NCBI GenBank assembly: GCA_949358305.1
Contig: OX442316.1
Location: 5,892,001 to 5,952,000, forward strand
Reading direction: 5' to 3'
Length of the DNA: 60,000 nucleotides
DNA from: Strigamia acuminata
Lineage: Eukaryota; Arthropoda; Chilopoda; Geophilomorpha; Linotaeniidae
Shown one piece after another: positions 10,454-24,541 of this stretch. The position numbers and the translations under genes were made by a program. Every line of letters begins with the position of its first letter. Position 1 is the stretch's first letter. The notes under the pieces are model-generated. The model saw nothing but the letters and a program-made list of their open reading frames with translations. It did not search any database and had not been told where the DNA came from.

Positions 10454-12566
10454 GTGCTGATGGAACGAAGTATAATCAGAAAATTTAAACGACTTAACGT
10501 ATTACCGAAATTTGACTTTAAGAACATGGACGAATTAGTACATGACTTAACGAATGCATTAGAGGAATCGTCAAGCGCGAAATTTAACGTTAAAGCAAAG
10601 AAACGGCGAGGGTTTAAAAGGCGATCAAAGAAACCGAGCGCAGCTGCGGCCATGTTGTCACGCGAGCGAATCAGCGAGGACTCGGAAAGTAGTTTCGACG
10701 ATGCAAAAGTGACAACAACGGCCGACACGGGACTCGCCGCTGATTCGGGAGCGATAAATTCGAGTTTTGTACTCAATTGTAGCCGGCATGGACCTTTGGT
10801 GAGTAAAATTTTAATTTTTTTCTTTTAACTTTTAATTTTTTTAATGTTTTATTTAGTGTCCGCGCCCAAAGAGAAAATTCAAGAGAATGGCCATCGACCC
10901 GACTGCGACGGAGCAATTGAAGCTGAAATTGTTGAAGAATCATCAGAATGATTGTTGCACGTATTTGTCGTATCACGGAGACATCGAGAATGTTTACAGG
11001 AATGTGACCATGGATCCGTTGGGCGTGATGTGCGGAAAACGGAAAAGAAATAGAGAAAAGTCGACCGATATCAGTCATAGTTCTAGTGTGGAATCTAGCA
11101 CGTCACTGCCTAATAAATCGGATGAATATTGCTTCCTCGAGCCGTTCCAGAAAAGGGAGGACAATGATTGTTGTATGGATTCGCTCGACGTTAAACAAAT
11201 GGGGTAAAAATAAAACTGAAAAATTTAGAGATAAATTTAATTTATTTTAATTATTTATTTTGTAGGGATAGCAGTAGTTTGAGTAGCAGCGAAAGTGACG
11301 CTGGAGTGTATACGAATGACGAGGGACGAGAAGGTTTTTTTTTTTTAGTGGAATTGGTTTGGTTGGGTTTTATTAATGGTTGGTTGTGTTTTAGGTGACG
11401 ATGAGCAGAGCGATTTTTACCACGAACCAGGCCCGGCTTGGGGGATTCCAGATCAGTTGTCTTGGTGGAATGCGGAGGCGATGAAATTCAACATGTCGCA
11501 AGAGAGTGACTCCAAGTTCCACGCTTTTCTTGCTGGCAGCTACCAAACTTGGCCAAATCAACAGACTTTTAAAGATCATGTATTTTAATTTATTTTTATT
11601 CTTTTTGAGAGGATTTTTTGGTTTTGATTAATTTTTTTGTGTTTGGAAATTAGAATGGCAGAGAAATTAGAGCTGGGAGACGTCGGCTTAGAGATCTTGT
11701 AAATATATTCATGTTTTTCTTGTTATAAATGTTAATTTATTTTTTAAAAAAATCTTTTGACAGCGCCCGAGCTTTTCAATCATCAGCACATTCAACGAGA
11801 AAATTTCACGATTTTTACAAGATCCCGAAAGAACAGAGTATAACTTCGACAATTTAAAAAAAAAATTTTGTTTGGGTATTAAAACTCAAGAATGTACAGT
11901 AGAAACACTAGAAACGATGTAATTGTGAGTCTAACGTAAATATTACACGACATGTCAAATTTACATTGAAATTACACCGTTTCTAACATTAAGCGCCCCG
12001 AAATATATAACAAAACTCATCTTAAGATGTTAAAATTAGTGTAAATTAGTATAATTTGATACTTAATACAAATTGACGTCTTATTTGATTAGGTTAAGGC
12101 TTCCAAACATAAACAACGAGGACAGCTCGCAACTGAATTATCTGGCTTCCCTGTATTCCTTACATGTGCGAAGTGAAGGGCGAAACAAAAGCAAAGGATA
12201 CGTCCTTGTAAAAACCATGTAAGAAATGAGTTTTTCTTTAAAAAAAATATTTTTTTTTTATTAAATTTATTTTTATTTTTTATTTTTTATAGGAACACTA
12301 CTCAACTTGTTAATCTTGATCATTATAAATTTCATGCGGTTACAAATAAAACATTGGTTAGTGATATTAAACGGTGTAGGAGGATGCCACCTTCCACATG
12401 TCCGATTAACGGTTAGTTGTAGTGAGTTTTGAAATTGAAATGATTTTAATGTATATTTTTGCTTGGATTATTAGATGGCATTCATGAAAATACGTTGTCT
12501 GGGGGAATTGGTAGTCAAGTTCACCGAAATGCTCAGGGTAAACCAAACCCGAGCATCGAGGATAAT
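10454..12566 (+). CDS. GPATCH2: GPATCH2-family nuclear protein with R3H domain, lacking a complete G-patch
   Basis: Nine exons, 466 aa: 10454-10798, 10857-11203, 11266-11333, 11395-11579, 11654-11698, 11764-11837, 12093-12218, 12293-12411, 12475-12566. MDELVHDLTNALEESS (in-frame ATG at 10526, a possible alternative start) and SESDAGVYTNDEGREGDDEQ match human GPATCH2 as remembered (MEELVHDLVSALEESS; DAGLFTNDEGRQGDDEQSD). Basic KKRRGFKRRSKK-like runs suggest nuclear localisation. Exons 6-8 encode an R3H-type fold: FLQDPERTELRLPNI, then QLNYLASLYSL and a basic RSEGRNKSKGYVLVKT strand, expected to bind single-stranded nucleic acid. The donor at 11838 (GA|GTATAA) was chosen because it restores this domain. 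The C-terminus GGIGSQVHRNAQG resembles only the first turn of a G-patch and then stops. A donor-like GG|GTAAAA lies just before the stop, so one more exon is possible, though I see none downstream. Confidence 0.85.
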
Positions 12567-13418
12567 CAAATTCAAGCGTCTATTTAAGTAGATTTTATGT
12601 ATAACTTTACGGTCCGATGGTAGCAAACATTCCAAATCCAAACATCCTTCACTCTTGATTTCTTGCCATTTTTATGGGGGTATTGTTCTATTTTTACTGT
12701 TGTTGTTTTATAATTTTTTTTCCTGTTTTGGTAACTCATCGATCAACTTTTATAGTGATTACTTAATATAGATGATCATCTTTTATCAATGTTAGTGGTC
12801 TCGAGGGAAGTAAATGCTTAGGCACATTAAAACTATTTTATAAAATGTTTTGTTTTTTTTTTCGTCTGGTTTACACACATTGTCGTGGCGTGAAGACACA
12901 CATAGAATATCAACAGAATTCAGCATCGTCAATATAAGCAAATTGTCGCAATTTAAAATAAAATAAAAAAAATTAAAATTAATTTTAATTTGTACCATTT
13001 TTATTTTTCTTGATTCTGCGTGGTTGATCTAAAAGATAAGAAAGTAAAAGTAGAATCGTGTCATCCTACGCTTTTTCCATGCACATCTTCGATATTTCAG
13101 GCTAAAATAGAATGGAAAATGAATAAATTATGAGGAAAAAATGTTTATTCGTGTTTTTTGTGTAAATAAATAAAATATGGAAAGATTAGCCGTTGCTGAA
13201 CCGAGGTAATGGAACGAGATTAGGCCTACTCACGATTGTCCGCACGTCTGCAAGAAGATATTAAATGAGAATAAATGTTAATTTTTTCAAAATCCGACAC
13301 GAATCAGGAAATGCTAAGAATTTACATACAAAAGTCAACATTATCCCACGGTTTCCTAGAAAGATTACTGAATTAATTAATCGTAATTAAAGATAGATTA
13401 CCGTTAATTACCTTATTT

Positions 13419-14129
13419 CTAGTTTGAAGTTGTTGGGATGGAATTCGGTCGCGCGCTACAAATAAGAAAACGTGGAGCCAATACTAGGTCGAACAACAAA
13501 TAAAGAAAAATCGATGTTTGCGATTTTTGTGGTAAATAACAGCGACTTAGCCTCGACTTGTCCCGTTAACCGGAAAACAGTAGGTCAAAGGCAATGTCAA
13601 TGGCCAGTCAGGGGAACAGTGGCCACGCATTTCCTGCTCGCTCATCCAAAATGTGTGCCATCAAAGCAACTAAGGATTAAAATTTCGGATGTGAAAAAAG
13701 TAGCAAGAAATTATAAAAATATTTTTAATTCCCATCAAATTACCGGATTAAATATTTCAAAATTTGCTATATTTAGCGTAATTAAATATGCAAATAAATG
13801 CCATTTTTAATGTTTCTAAGACTTATTAATAAATTAATTAAAAATGCATTAATTTAATGATGTAGCGCTCGCTTAAATCGTCAGGAAATGTTAGTGAAAT
13901 ACAGTTAAGCCGCCTTACACATTACTAAATCCGCCTCTTGAATTCGTCGGTTAAATTCACACCCAACTTACCTATAATTTGGCGAATAATAACGCATCAA
14001 ACCCGACATTTTTAAACTGCAAAAGTTTAAAAAAGGATTCTGTGTTCGCAGTTTTTCCATTTTATTAGTCAATGCAGCAAAATCTGCATCACTAATTTGA
14101 TCTTTTTGTACTTCCTTCTTTTTTTCCAT
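13419..14129 (-). CDS. Candidate small two-exon protein, unrecognised
   Basis: Exon 13972-14129 begins with ATG (MEKKKEVQKDQISDADFAAL) and ends at AG|GTAAGT. Joined to 13419-13455 (acceptor TTTGTAG), it reads 64 codons to TAG. Two further minus-strand stretches have good splice signals: about 13233-13246, ending in GTGAGT, and about 13065-13101, opening after TTTTAG and ending PEISKMCMEKA-stop. Together with 13411-13455 they make a different in-frame C-terminus, but that frame does not join exon 1. Either the gene model is wrong (a missing exon or alternative splicing) or part of this is untranslated. I do not recognise the protein. Confidence 0.28.
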
Positions 14130-14699
14130 TCAATCCAGTGCAATTCAATCAAGAGATAACTACAGTTGCACTACTAACCTTGAGCGTGTAAATGTCTATT
14201 AAGTAATTGGCATTAATAAGCATGGGAAATTGGGGTGGGGAAGAGAAAAATAAAGGGAGAGCCCATACCTTGACCGTGCTGTGCTGCATTATAGTGGACG
14301 GTGTGGAATTGGAACGTGACCCAAGGCCGTTGGCCCTGTGACCCAACATGTGAGCAATTTGAAAACCGCCAAAAGAAAATTTTGCCACTTGAATAAAGCC
14401 AAGTCATATCTGCAGTTGTAAACAGTGACATGGTGGTGTTACACGCTAGTGTTGCTAAGTAGGGAGGTTTAAATGTGTGAATGGTAATAGTGGGAAAAAA
14501 TTGCGCTGATTTTTCTGCATCGAAAATCAGGAGCGGATCACAATTAGTTGAATTTATATCCGTTTTCGTGGGAATAAGAATAGGAAACGGAAAGATAATT
14601 TTATAATTGAAAAAAGGTTGATATTTTGATAAAATTGCTTGAATATTTAAAGAAGACAATTGAAGAAATTATGTAAATTCTTGAATATTCAAAAATAGA

Positions 14700-14950
14700 T
14701 TTAAAAATAGATTTTAAGAATTGTAAAAAAATGATGAAAGAATTAAAAAATGATGAAAGAATTAAAAAATGACAAAAAAATTTTAAAAAATGAATAAATA
14801 TTGAATTAAAATGACAAAATATTGGAATAAATGACGAAAAATTGAAATAAATGGTAAAAAAAAATTGAAAAAAATGACGAAAAATGAAAAAATGACGAAA
14901 AATTAAAAAAAAAATATTTAAAAAATGAAAAAAACCAAAAAAGAATGATA
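14700..14950. repeat. A-rich imperfect repeat (AAAATGACGAAAAATT-like)
   Basis: Irregular repetition of AAAAAATGA(C/T)GAAA with AATTAAAAAATG variants. Low-complexity sequence with no sign of coding. Confidence 0.7.
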
Positions 14951-15315
14951 AAATGCTTTATAAATTCAAAATAAAGTTAGATTACTGTTCAAATTTGTAC
15001 AAAACAAAGCAAAACTCATTAAAAACCATCAAATATTTACATAGTTTTGTAAACATCTTTATTCGACGTGTTTCTCCCAAATCTATCAAAACAAAATCAA
15101 ACGAGGTGACACTGATTCATCTCCCAAAAAAAAAAACTAAACTCGTAATAGAGTAATCAATACCCAAAAAAACCAACTTTTATGATATTTTTCCACATTC
15201 CTTAAACACTGATCTTGAAAAATGCTGGGACGCTTTCGTGCTATTGACCTTGAGGCCGCCTGACCCATCTACTAGCCACTCACAACCGACCAACCCAATT
15301 TAAATCAAGGTCAAG

Positions 15316-15345
15316 TATAAAACTTCAAGTTACGCATCCCAGTGG
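15316..15345 (+). promoter_or_regulatory. TATA box and initiator-like site of the secreted repeat-protein gene
   Basis: TATAAA at 15316-15321 is followed ~25 bp later by CCCAGTG, similar to the arthropod initiator TCAGT. The start codon is at 15434, which leaves a ~95-nt 5' leader. The spacing is typical for a regulated TATA promoter, as is common for cuticle or secreted-protein genes. Confidence 0.5.
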
Positions 15346-15433
15346 GATGATGGTCACTTCCTGTGCGTGTATTACACAAGATAAGAGCATTGCTGCCGCT
15401 GCATCCACGAGTGCAGGAACAACAACATCCACA

Positions 15434-18412
15434 ATGAAACTGGTATGCACAAATTCAATTCAATTCCTCAAATACACATTTCCCCCCAAAATTACTCAAT
15501 CTTAATTCTTAATCCTTAATTCTTCTTCCATCCAAACAGTGCTTATTCACAATAGCCGCGCTATTGCTCATATCTCTTCCATCTTCGAATTCCCAACCAC
15601 ACGTCATAAGAAAACGATTTCTATGGAAGAGTCTCGCTCAATTAGCACAACCCTTTATTCGCCGGCCCAAACCGCCAATGATGCCGCCGCCACAAGCTCA
15701 TCCACCGGCATATCATAACAACCCCTACCCCGCACCCCCGGTGTTCCAAGTCTCCCCAACAGCACCTCAACCAATCAGAGTTCCTCCATCTTCCGGACAA
15801 CTGTATTTACCACTGCCAGGACATAACAATTACCAACAAAACGCTCCACCCGTCTATGTGCCACCGTCGTCTTATGGGTACCCGCAACCGCCGCCAGGAG
15901 AGGCGCAGTGGAAACCCATGGCGACCCAATCGGACGGCGGACCCCTCTTTTACGGAGGAATGGGGGCACCAGTGGGACCGCCCAGTTTTCCATTCCAAAC
16001 ACAGGGTGGAGTTTCTGATGTCAGTTTGACGAATGGATTCCCATTATCGGGGGTCGATGTTGCCACTTTGGCCTCGGATCCGTTCAGGGGCTCGTCGGTC
16101 TTCTTGGCAAGTTCCGACAGAGTCGCGCCCAACGGGTTCGTTAAAGTCGCACTTCCGGCAACCGTTTTGCGATCCGTGTTGGGTTTGGGTTTGGACGAAC
16201 CGACCATCTATTTGGCCAGTAATAGCATCGCTCCGTCGCAAGATTTCGCTCTGTTGGAAGTGAGTGCGGAGACCATCGAAGCTCTTAGGGTCATTTCTCA
16301 ACAACTCAATGCTAGTCGCGCGGCGGAAATGCCACCGACCGCGGCCGAAGATTTGGTGATGGCCATCAAGAGCGCGGCGCCTCGTCTGGCCGGAAATGCC
16401 ACCACGGTCGACCTGGAAGACGTGCTCTCGGCAGGCGCGTTGTCCTTCGACTTTCCGGACACTGCGGAAGGGGCGACCGATTCGCCGCAAAGTTCCGAGA
16501 CCGAAGCGACGCCGGTTAAGTCGTTGCCAGACGACACGAAGATCGATATTGTGTCGTCGACGGAGTTACCGGCGGTGTTCTTGGCCCGAAGAGAAGCCGA
16601 CGTTCCGGGCGATTACATCCGTGTCTTGCTCCCCGACGATATTCTTCGAGAGTTACGTCGACGGGTTTCCCTCAAGACTCTGAACGCTCAAGGAGTGCTG
16701 CGACACGACTTGACGGAAGCTTATTTAGCGCCGAGCACGAGTAATGCCGTCCGACCGCCTTTGGGTCTTGTTTCTGTTCATTTGTCGCGCGAGGCTTTGC
16801 AAGTTCTCAACGACTACTCGAAAGAAGCGGAGAAAATTGAAATTTCGAACGATAATGGACCTCAACTCGAGTTACCGAGGTCGGTTCTGGAGCAGCTGTC
16901 GAAAGACAGTTCTCAAAGAGTCAGACTCATCGCTGGAGGACGAGATACGGTTGTTAAAACCGGCTCAACCGATGTCTTCATTGCGCCCAGTGATCAGAAA
17001 CCGCCGGATGGTTATGTCAGTATTCCATTGCCAGAACATGCCATGAGCGAATTGAGGAAAAATTTCTTGGGTACAAGTGTTAGAACGCAAGTAAGTGTTG
17101 TTTTTTTGTGTGTTTTTCTTTTGCAACGAGTTGATTTTATACATTTAATAACTAGGATGTACATAAGGGAATTCCTGTACGAGCATACATAGCTCCGGCA
17201 GATAAGGTGTTGCCAGCTGGCCACGTGGCAGTTCCTTTACCGGACTCCATTTTGGATTCGGTGCGAGTAGCAGGCGCGAATGGCAGAAGTGTTACGAAAC
17301 AACCAGTATCAACCGTCAAGGCAAGCCAAGTGCCACCTACAGAAAACACGGCATTCCTCGCGGACTCGGACACAGCTGTTTACTTGGCACCTGCGCGCAA
17401 ACAGGCGCCGGCTTCGTTCCGCAAGCTCAAACTGCCAGAAACCATTATGGAGGATTTGAGACAAGCAATTCCAGCAACCAGATTAGCAGACTCAGGTAAC
17501 AATTACACACTAGACGCATTCATGTTGTTTAAATGACTAAAAACAGACTAAAAAGTTTACAAAGTAGCTTAAATATGCTGTTTAAAATGCTGTTTAGTCT
17601 AAATTACGTCTACTTTCTTTGCTTCTTATTTTATTTAATTTAATTTAATTTTTATTTTAGGAACTCCGGCTAAAGACCTAACAGCGGCGTATTTAGCATC
17701 TGCCAACGAGTTCGTTCCGCCTGGTTTCCTCTCAATATCTGTACCAGACACCTTAGTTAAAATGCTGGAAGCTTTCTCAGAAACAAGAGATGCCAAAGAC
17801 AGTGATGACTTACCGGAAGAAACGGATAAAGCCATCCGGGGAGGTAAAACCAAGGGAAGAGGAACAAGCGGTTCGCGCGATCTCGGCGGCGAAGAAGGGT
17901 CGAATCTCTCCCGAAAAATCATCGACGCCCTTTTAGAAGCGACAGGACGAACCGTGAGTCAAGTATTCAAGAATTCCAGAGGCGAAGCGAGGAATAGGGG
18001 CAAAAACGGGCGCGGAAACAGCGGAGGACGTAGAGGAAGCAATTCCAGAGACAACGCTAGAATCACAAAAGGAGACACCGAAGAGAACGATTTCGACAGA
18101 GACGACGACGACAACGTCGACATGTACCAACCGCAATACCAGATGTCGCCATTCTTCCCCGCAACCATCTCCTCGTATCCGTACGTAGATCCTTACCAAT
18201 ACAGCGGATTGTGGACGTACGGTGATGCGGAGGGAAATCCCACTTACGGAGAATATGTGGAAAATGGCGGCCCGGCTAATAATCGAGATGCTTATTATTA
18301 CGAAGATGGCGGTCAAGACGGAACGATGCAATACGCGATTGGACAACCGCAATATGAAGTCTCGAATCTTAAAAAACGACACGGAGAAATCCAGAAAGAA
18401 TCGAATCGATAG
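15434..18412 (+). CDS. Secreted Pro-rich protein with eight ~30-residue repeats, family not recognised
   Basis: Four exons, 883 aa: 15434-15442, 15540-17090, 17156-17495, 17661-18412. The micro-exon 1 encodes only Met-Lys-Leu. Exon 2 completes a signal peptide (MKLCLFTIAALLLISLPSS), followed by a dibasic RKR. Residues ~35-150 are Pro/Tyr-rich. Then come eight diverged repeats with the pattern [YF]-[LI]-A-x(4-7)-P-x-[GD]-[FY]-[VL]-x(3)-[LV]-[PS]-x(3)-[LI]. Examples are YLAPARKQAPASFRKLKLPE and FIAPSDQKPPDGYVSIPLPE. The C-terminal exon is basic and Gly/Asn/Arg-rich, then Asp-rich, then Tyr/Gln-rich, and ends in a Lys-Lys-Arg tail. No Cys-knot, chitin-binding R&R or enzyme motif is seen. It is probably extracellular matrix or cuticle, by composition only. 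The gene is clearly GC-richer than its surroundings. An AATAAA signal lies near 18824. Confidence 0.85.
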
Positions 18413-19528
18413 CTCAAATAATTAATTAATGATTTAACTATAAAATTTCTAATTTTTCTTTTTTTTCCTGTTAATGTTTTCGTCTTTGGCTTGACTTTCT
18501 TTTAACAGCTGGTCTGAAGTGATTTATTTATTTCTCTGCTAATTTTTTGTTTGCTGTAAATATGTTTCGCTTTCTTCGACTGTTTTCCGTTTTTCTTTTA
18601 TCTTTTCAACTCGTGAAATTGTTTTAAGATGGTGGATGTTGATCATTTAACCGATAATCAACCAGGTTGTTGATATAATGATAGCTATTTTGTTTTTTTA
18701 ATCCTTGATAAAACGTCTTGCTGGTCAGAATCTGAAACTAATTCTTGTGTAGTGACATATTGAATATGCGTAGAAACTTTGTATGGCCGTGAATCGTGTT
18801 TTGTACACTTTTTTTTGTATGAAAATAAATAAAACCTGAAAAGCTACAAGTCGTGTTTTTTTTGTTTTTTTTTTTACTCGTTTTCAATCCACCAAACACT
18901 GAATTGTCTTGTTTGCAATTGAAAGTTGTTAAGACAGCCATAAAAGAGAACTGAAGAACCATTAAATGCTGACCCACATAAATGTTGTCTTTTAGGATTG
19001 ATCGATGATCGTAAAACATGAAAGAAAGTGACCCAGACTGCAGGAAATTCTTTTAGGCCTAACAGTTACGGCATTCATTCTTGATCTTGTTCGAGTTCAT
19101 TGCACGATTTATATCACCGAATTTACATATAATACAAATTTATTTTATAATATTGTATACTTTTAATGTTCTCAAATGACTTGGAAAAAAACCATTGGGT
19201 TTCCTACATGTTTCTTCCCAATTTTAATCAATATTGTGTGAATTTGGAAGACGACATCTAATTCTTACTTTTGTTTACGACAAGGTGTGTTAAGAGACCG
19301 CCATGCACGACAAAATCTCTCTACAATTAGTACAAATATTACTTTAAAAGTTTCGTATGGACACCCAACATTATCATCTCCATTCTCCGCACAATCCTTA
19401 AAAAGTACCAAAATTAATAGTAATAAACATAATAAAAATATACATTTCATTGAAATTTAAACTACGTCAACATGATTATAATGATAAAATTGTCGGTTTA
19501 CGCATCACCGGATAATGTTTTATAAACT
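18413..19528. other. 3' UTR of the repeat-protein gene and intergenic sequence
   Basis: The 3' UTR probably extends to about 18845 (GAAAATAAATAAAACC polyadenylation context). The remainder has no gene except a small minus-strand frame at 19265-19450, listed separately. Confidence 0.55.
19265..19450 (-). CDS. Candidate small secreted cysteine-containing peptide
   Basis: Intronless 61-codon frame. MKCIFLLCLLLLILVLFKDC is a strong predicted signal sequence. It is followed by a short mature part with four Cys after the signal region (in DCAEN, GCPY, RFCRAW, PCRKQK), an aromatic/hydrophobic middle and a basic end. I do not recognise a family. It lies ~80 nt beyond the 3' end of the alanine aminotransferase gene on the same strand, so it could also be a chance frame in that gene's 3' flank. 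Confidence 0.25.
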   Translation of the reverse strand: MKCIFLLCLLLLILVLFKDCAENGDDNVGCPYETFKVIFVLIVERFCRAWRSLNTPCRKQK

Positions 19529-22007
<2,479 letters not shown>

Positions 22008-22612
22008 GACCGGAACGAGGGAGGGCGAGCTGCTTTATCAGTTGTCAGCCCCCAGAGGAGCTGAGCAGTTTTTAGTCTCAAGTCATCTCGCACTTTAGAA
22101 ATGTGACCTTCAGACTGCCGCGCGCTTGGTGCCCAATGTTGAAATCTGATGTTTTATTGTGTTTTGAGCTCGTTGTATTAATTTAAATAGAATAAATCAA
22201 AGTTTAATGTGTTTTAGATCGTGTTCTTTGATTATAAAATTGAAATACATTCTGTGCTGGTCCGAAAAAGCGATAAATTTTGAGTAAACTGTCGTTTTTG
22301 AATTAGTATTAGACATGATGCGAGGAGAAGTGAAAATTAATTTTTTGTGTTTTACAATGGTTTAACATAAATGTAATATTATATTTGAAAAATATAGATG
22401 AATTTTTAAGTAAATAAAAGCATCGAGAGATTTGGAAAAGAATTTTTATATTCGTACTAATTCTGCAGTAAATGCTTTAAAAATTTATCTTTGCAAAACG
22501 AATATGTCAAATTGGCACGTCCCGGTAAAATAAAAATAAAGGCTCCACTAGTTGTTATAGATGTTTGAAAAATGGATATAATACGTTATTAAAACCTTTT
22601 TTTTTTTTACAG
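22008..22612. other. Promoter region between alanine aminotransferase and NKIRAS
   Basis: Head-to-head arrangement with ~600 bp between them. It must contain the first exon and start codon of the NKIRAS homologue. One possibility is the tandem ATG near 22315, reading Met-Met-Arg-Gly-Glu up to a GTGAAA donor, which joins exon 2 in phase 0. This is unproven. Confidence 0.4.
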
Positions 22613-23464
22613 GGGTATGTAAATAAAACAGGAGGAAAACTGAGCAAAGTTGTTTTGTTTGGCCAAAAAGGTTGTGGGAAGACATCAATATTAGAACAAG
22701 CCATTTATGGACATTTGGATCAAGTATTAAGAAATAATGGTTTATTTTTGTATTGTTTTTAGTTTTGCAATTGTATATTTCTTATCATTCAAGGCTTCAA
22801 TCTATCCAACTATAGAAGATGTTTATGCAGCACATATTGAAAGTGATAGGGGAATTAAAGAAAAAGTTAGATTTTATGACACTGCTGGATTGGTAAGTAA
22901 TTCAATACAGAGAAAATAAATGAATCTAAACACATTCCTTACTTTAGGAACGAAAAGCACGAGAAATCCCCAAGCATTTCATCAGTTTTGCAGATGTAAC
23001 CTATCAAATTACAAGCGTCATTCAGTTTATATAATTGTGCACTGAATTTCAGGCAATTGTCTTAGTATATTCAATTAATGACGAAGATTCTTTCACGACA
23101 ATTGATTACATAAAGAGAGATATTGATAGGAACAAGGAGAAGAAAGAGCTGACTATTATTGTGTTAGCAAATAAGAAAGATTTAGAGTCAAATCGAGCTG
23201 TTGATCAAACTATTGCTCAGCTTTGGTCTTCTAGGGAGAAAGGTAACCAAAAAATCAATTGAACTTTCTTATCTGAGCATAATGAGACATTTCTATATTT
23301 TTATTATAGTTAGGATATTTGAAGTTTCTGCATTAGATCGTAAATCTTTAATGGAACCACTCATATATCTTGCATCCAAATTAAATCCTCCGCCAACAAA
23401 ATCCACTTTCCCACAATTTGTTGTGCGTAAAGGCAAAACTGTAAATTCTACGGGAGAAAATTAA
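22613..23464 (+). CDS. NKIRAS: NF-kappa-B inhibitor-interacting Ras-like small GTPase (kappaB-Ras); first exon not certain
   Basis: Five exons recognised, 200 codons: 22613-22723, 22794-22892, 22948-22995, 23053-23242, 23310-23464. The first begins after TTTTTTACAG, so the Met lies in an upstream exon. G1/P-loop is GQKGCGKTS; the effector region includes EDVYAAHIESDRG. G3 is FYDTAGL, with Ala where vertebrate kappaB-Ras has Arg as I recall. G4 is LANKKDL and G5-like is EVSALD. The pairing IESDRGIKEKVRFYDT and LMEPLIYLASKLNPP is specific to NKIRAS. Family knowledge: these constitutively GTP-prone Ras-like proteins bind the PEST region of IkB-beta and restrain NF-kB, and also limit Ral signalling. 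No C-terminal CAAX motif is present, as in the family. Confidence 0.9.
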
Positions 23465-24541
23465 CTTTACATGTAAAAATTAACTCCAACACTTCGATAG
23501 TGTTATAAACGCCCTGTGCAATTCCACCGTTTAATCCTGTCTTGAGCCGACCCTGCCGAAAGGATTTGATTTATTGAATTTAAACTCACTGTAAATAGCA
23601 AAGATGACGAGCTAATCCAGAATTAAACGTATTTAATCAAGAATATTTTTAGAGAATTTGTTGTCCGAATAACTTTGACACGAAAATTTGAATTGAATCC
23701 ATATTAAAATATTTATTAACACAGCGTTCTATCGTACTGTGAATTATTTGAAAAAGCTTACGACAAAACACGTACCGGTGACTGGTGAACAGAACGGAAA
23801 ATTAGGTACCGAATCAGTTTGTATTTAATCAACTATCTGGAAATGTGACAATTTTAATTCTTTTCCATTTATTCAATAGACACAACTGAGCGGGAAACTC
23901 GACATGAACTCATCCTATGTATTAAAATAACATGGAAACAGAACAGGATTCAATACAAGGTGAAAAATCTTTTTTTGCTCCTAATTAGGTTGTCCGTTCG
24001 CAAATCGTGAAAATATTTGTTTGTTTATTTATAAATAAAAACAAGTTGAAACAATGGTTTTCCAGGTAATAATCATTTTGCAATTTATTCACAAATTACA
24101 CGAATTTGTAATTATACACTTGGCCGTAATTTACACCTTCAAATTTCGGCCACATTTTTCTTATTTAACAGGAACTTGGTTAAATATAGTAAACAAAACA
24201 ATATATTTCCGCCTAACTACTTCTCATTGCTGCATGCTGTCCATTTACATTGTGGATTAAAAGGTTTACAGTTGCATTGATTGGAACTTTTGAGCTGAAG
24301 AGCAGATCGTGATGTATAAATATCTCATAAATATAAATCTACTGTGCATTGATAATAAGTTTATACAACTACTCCCTAGCCAAATACTGTCCATATTCTC
24401 TTAACCCCTTGAGCCCATCTGCATTGCATTGGTAGAATAACACGTTTTAGTATTGCGTCATAAATTTAGGTCATCATAAGTCACTGAGCAATTTGTTGCA
24501 TGAGGGCGAAGAGGCACTTTGGCAGAACCGGACGTCCACCA
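23465..24541. other. Intergenic, converging 3' ends of NKIRAS and the GDNF-receptor-like gene
   Basis: A/T-rich 3' UTR-like sequence from both sides. No additional gene recognised; the frame at 24054-24260 plus has no supporting features. Confidence 0.5.

Larger units (their letters stand above)
12567..15315. other. Intergenic region, AT-rich, with one doubtful small gene
   Basis: 3' flank of the GPATCH2-like gene, then A/T-rich sequence. 12.9-14.1 kb contains well-formed splice sites on the minus strand (listed separately). 14700-14950 is an A-rich simple repeat. Other open frames here (13472-13810 plus, 14149-14659 minus) show no domain, splice context or codon pattern. Confidence 0.5.

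Noticed and set aside
13472-13810. Plus-strand 112-codon frame
   Set aside because: No family motif, A/T-driven composition toward the end, and it lies antisense to splice signals of the candidate minus-strand gene.
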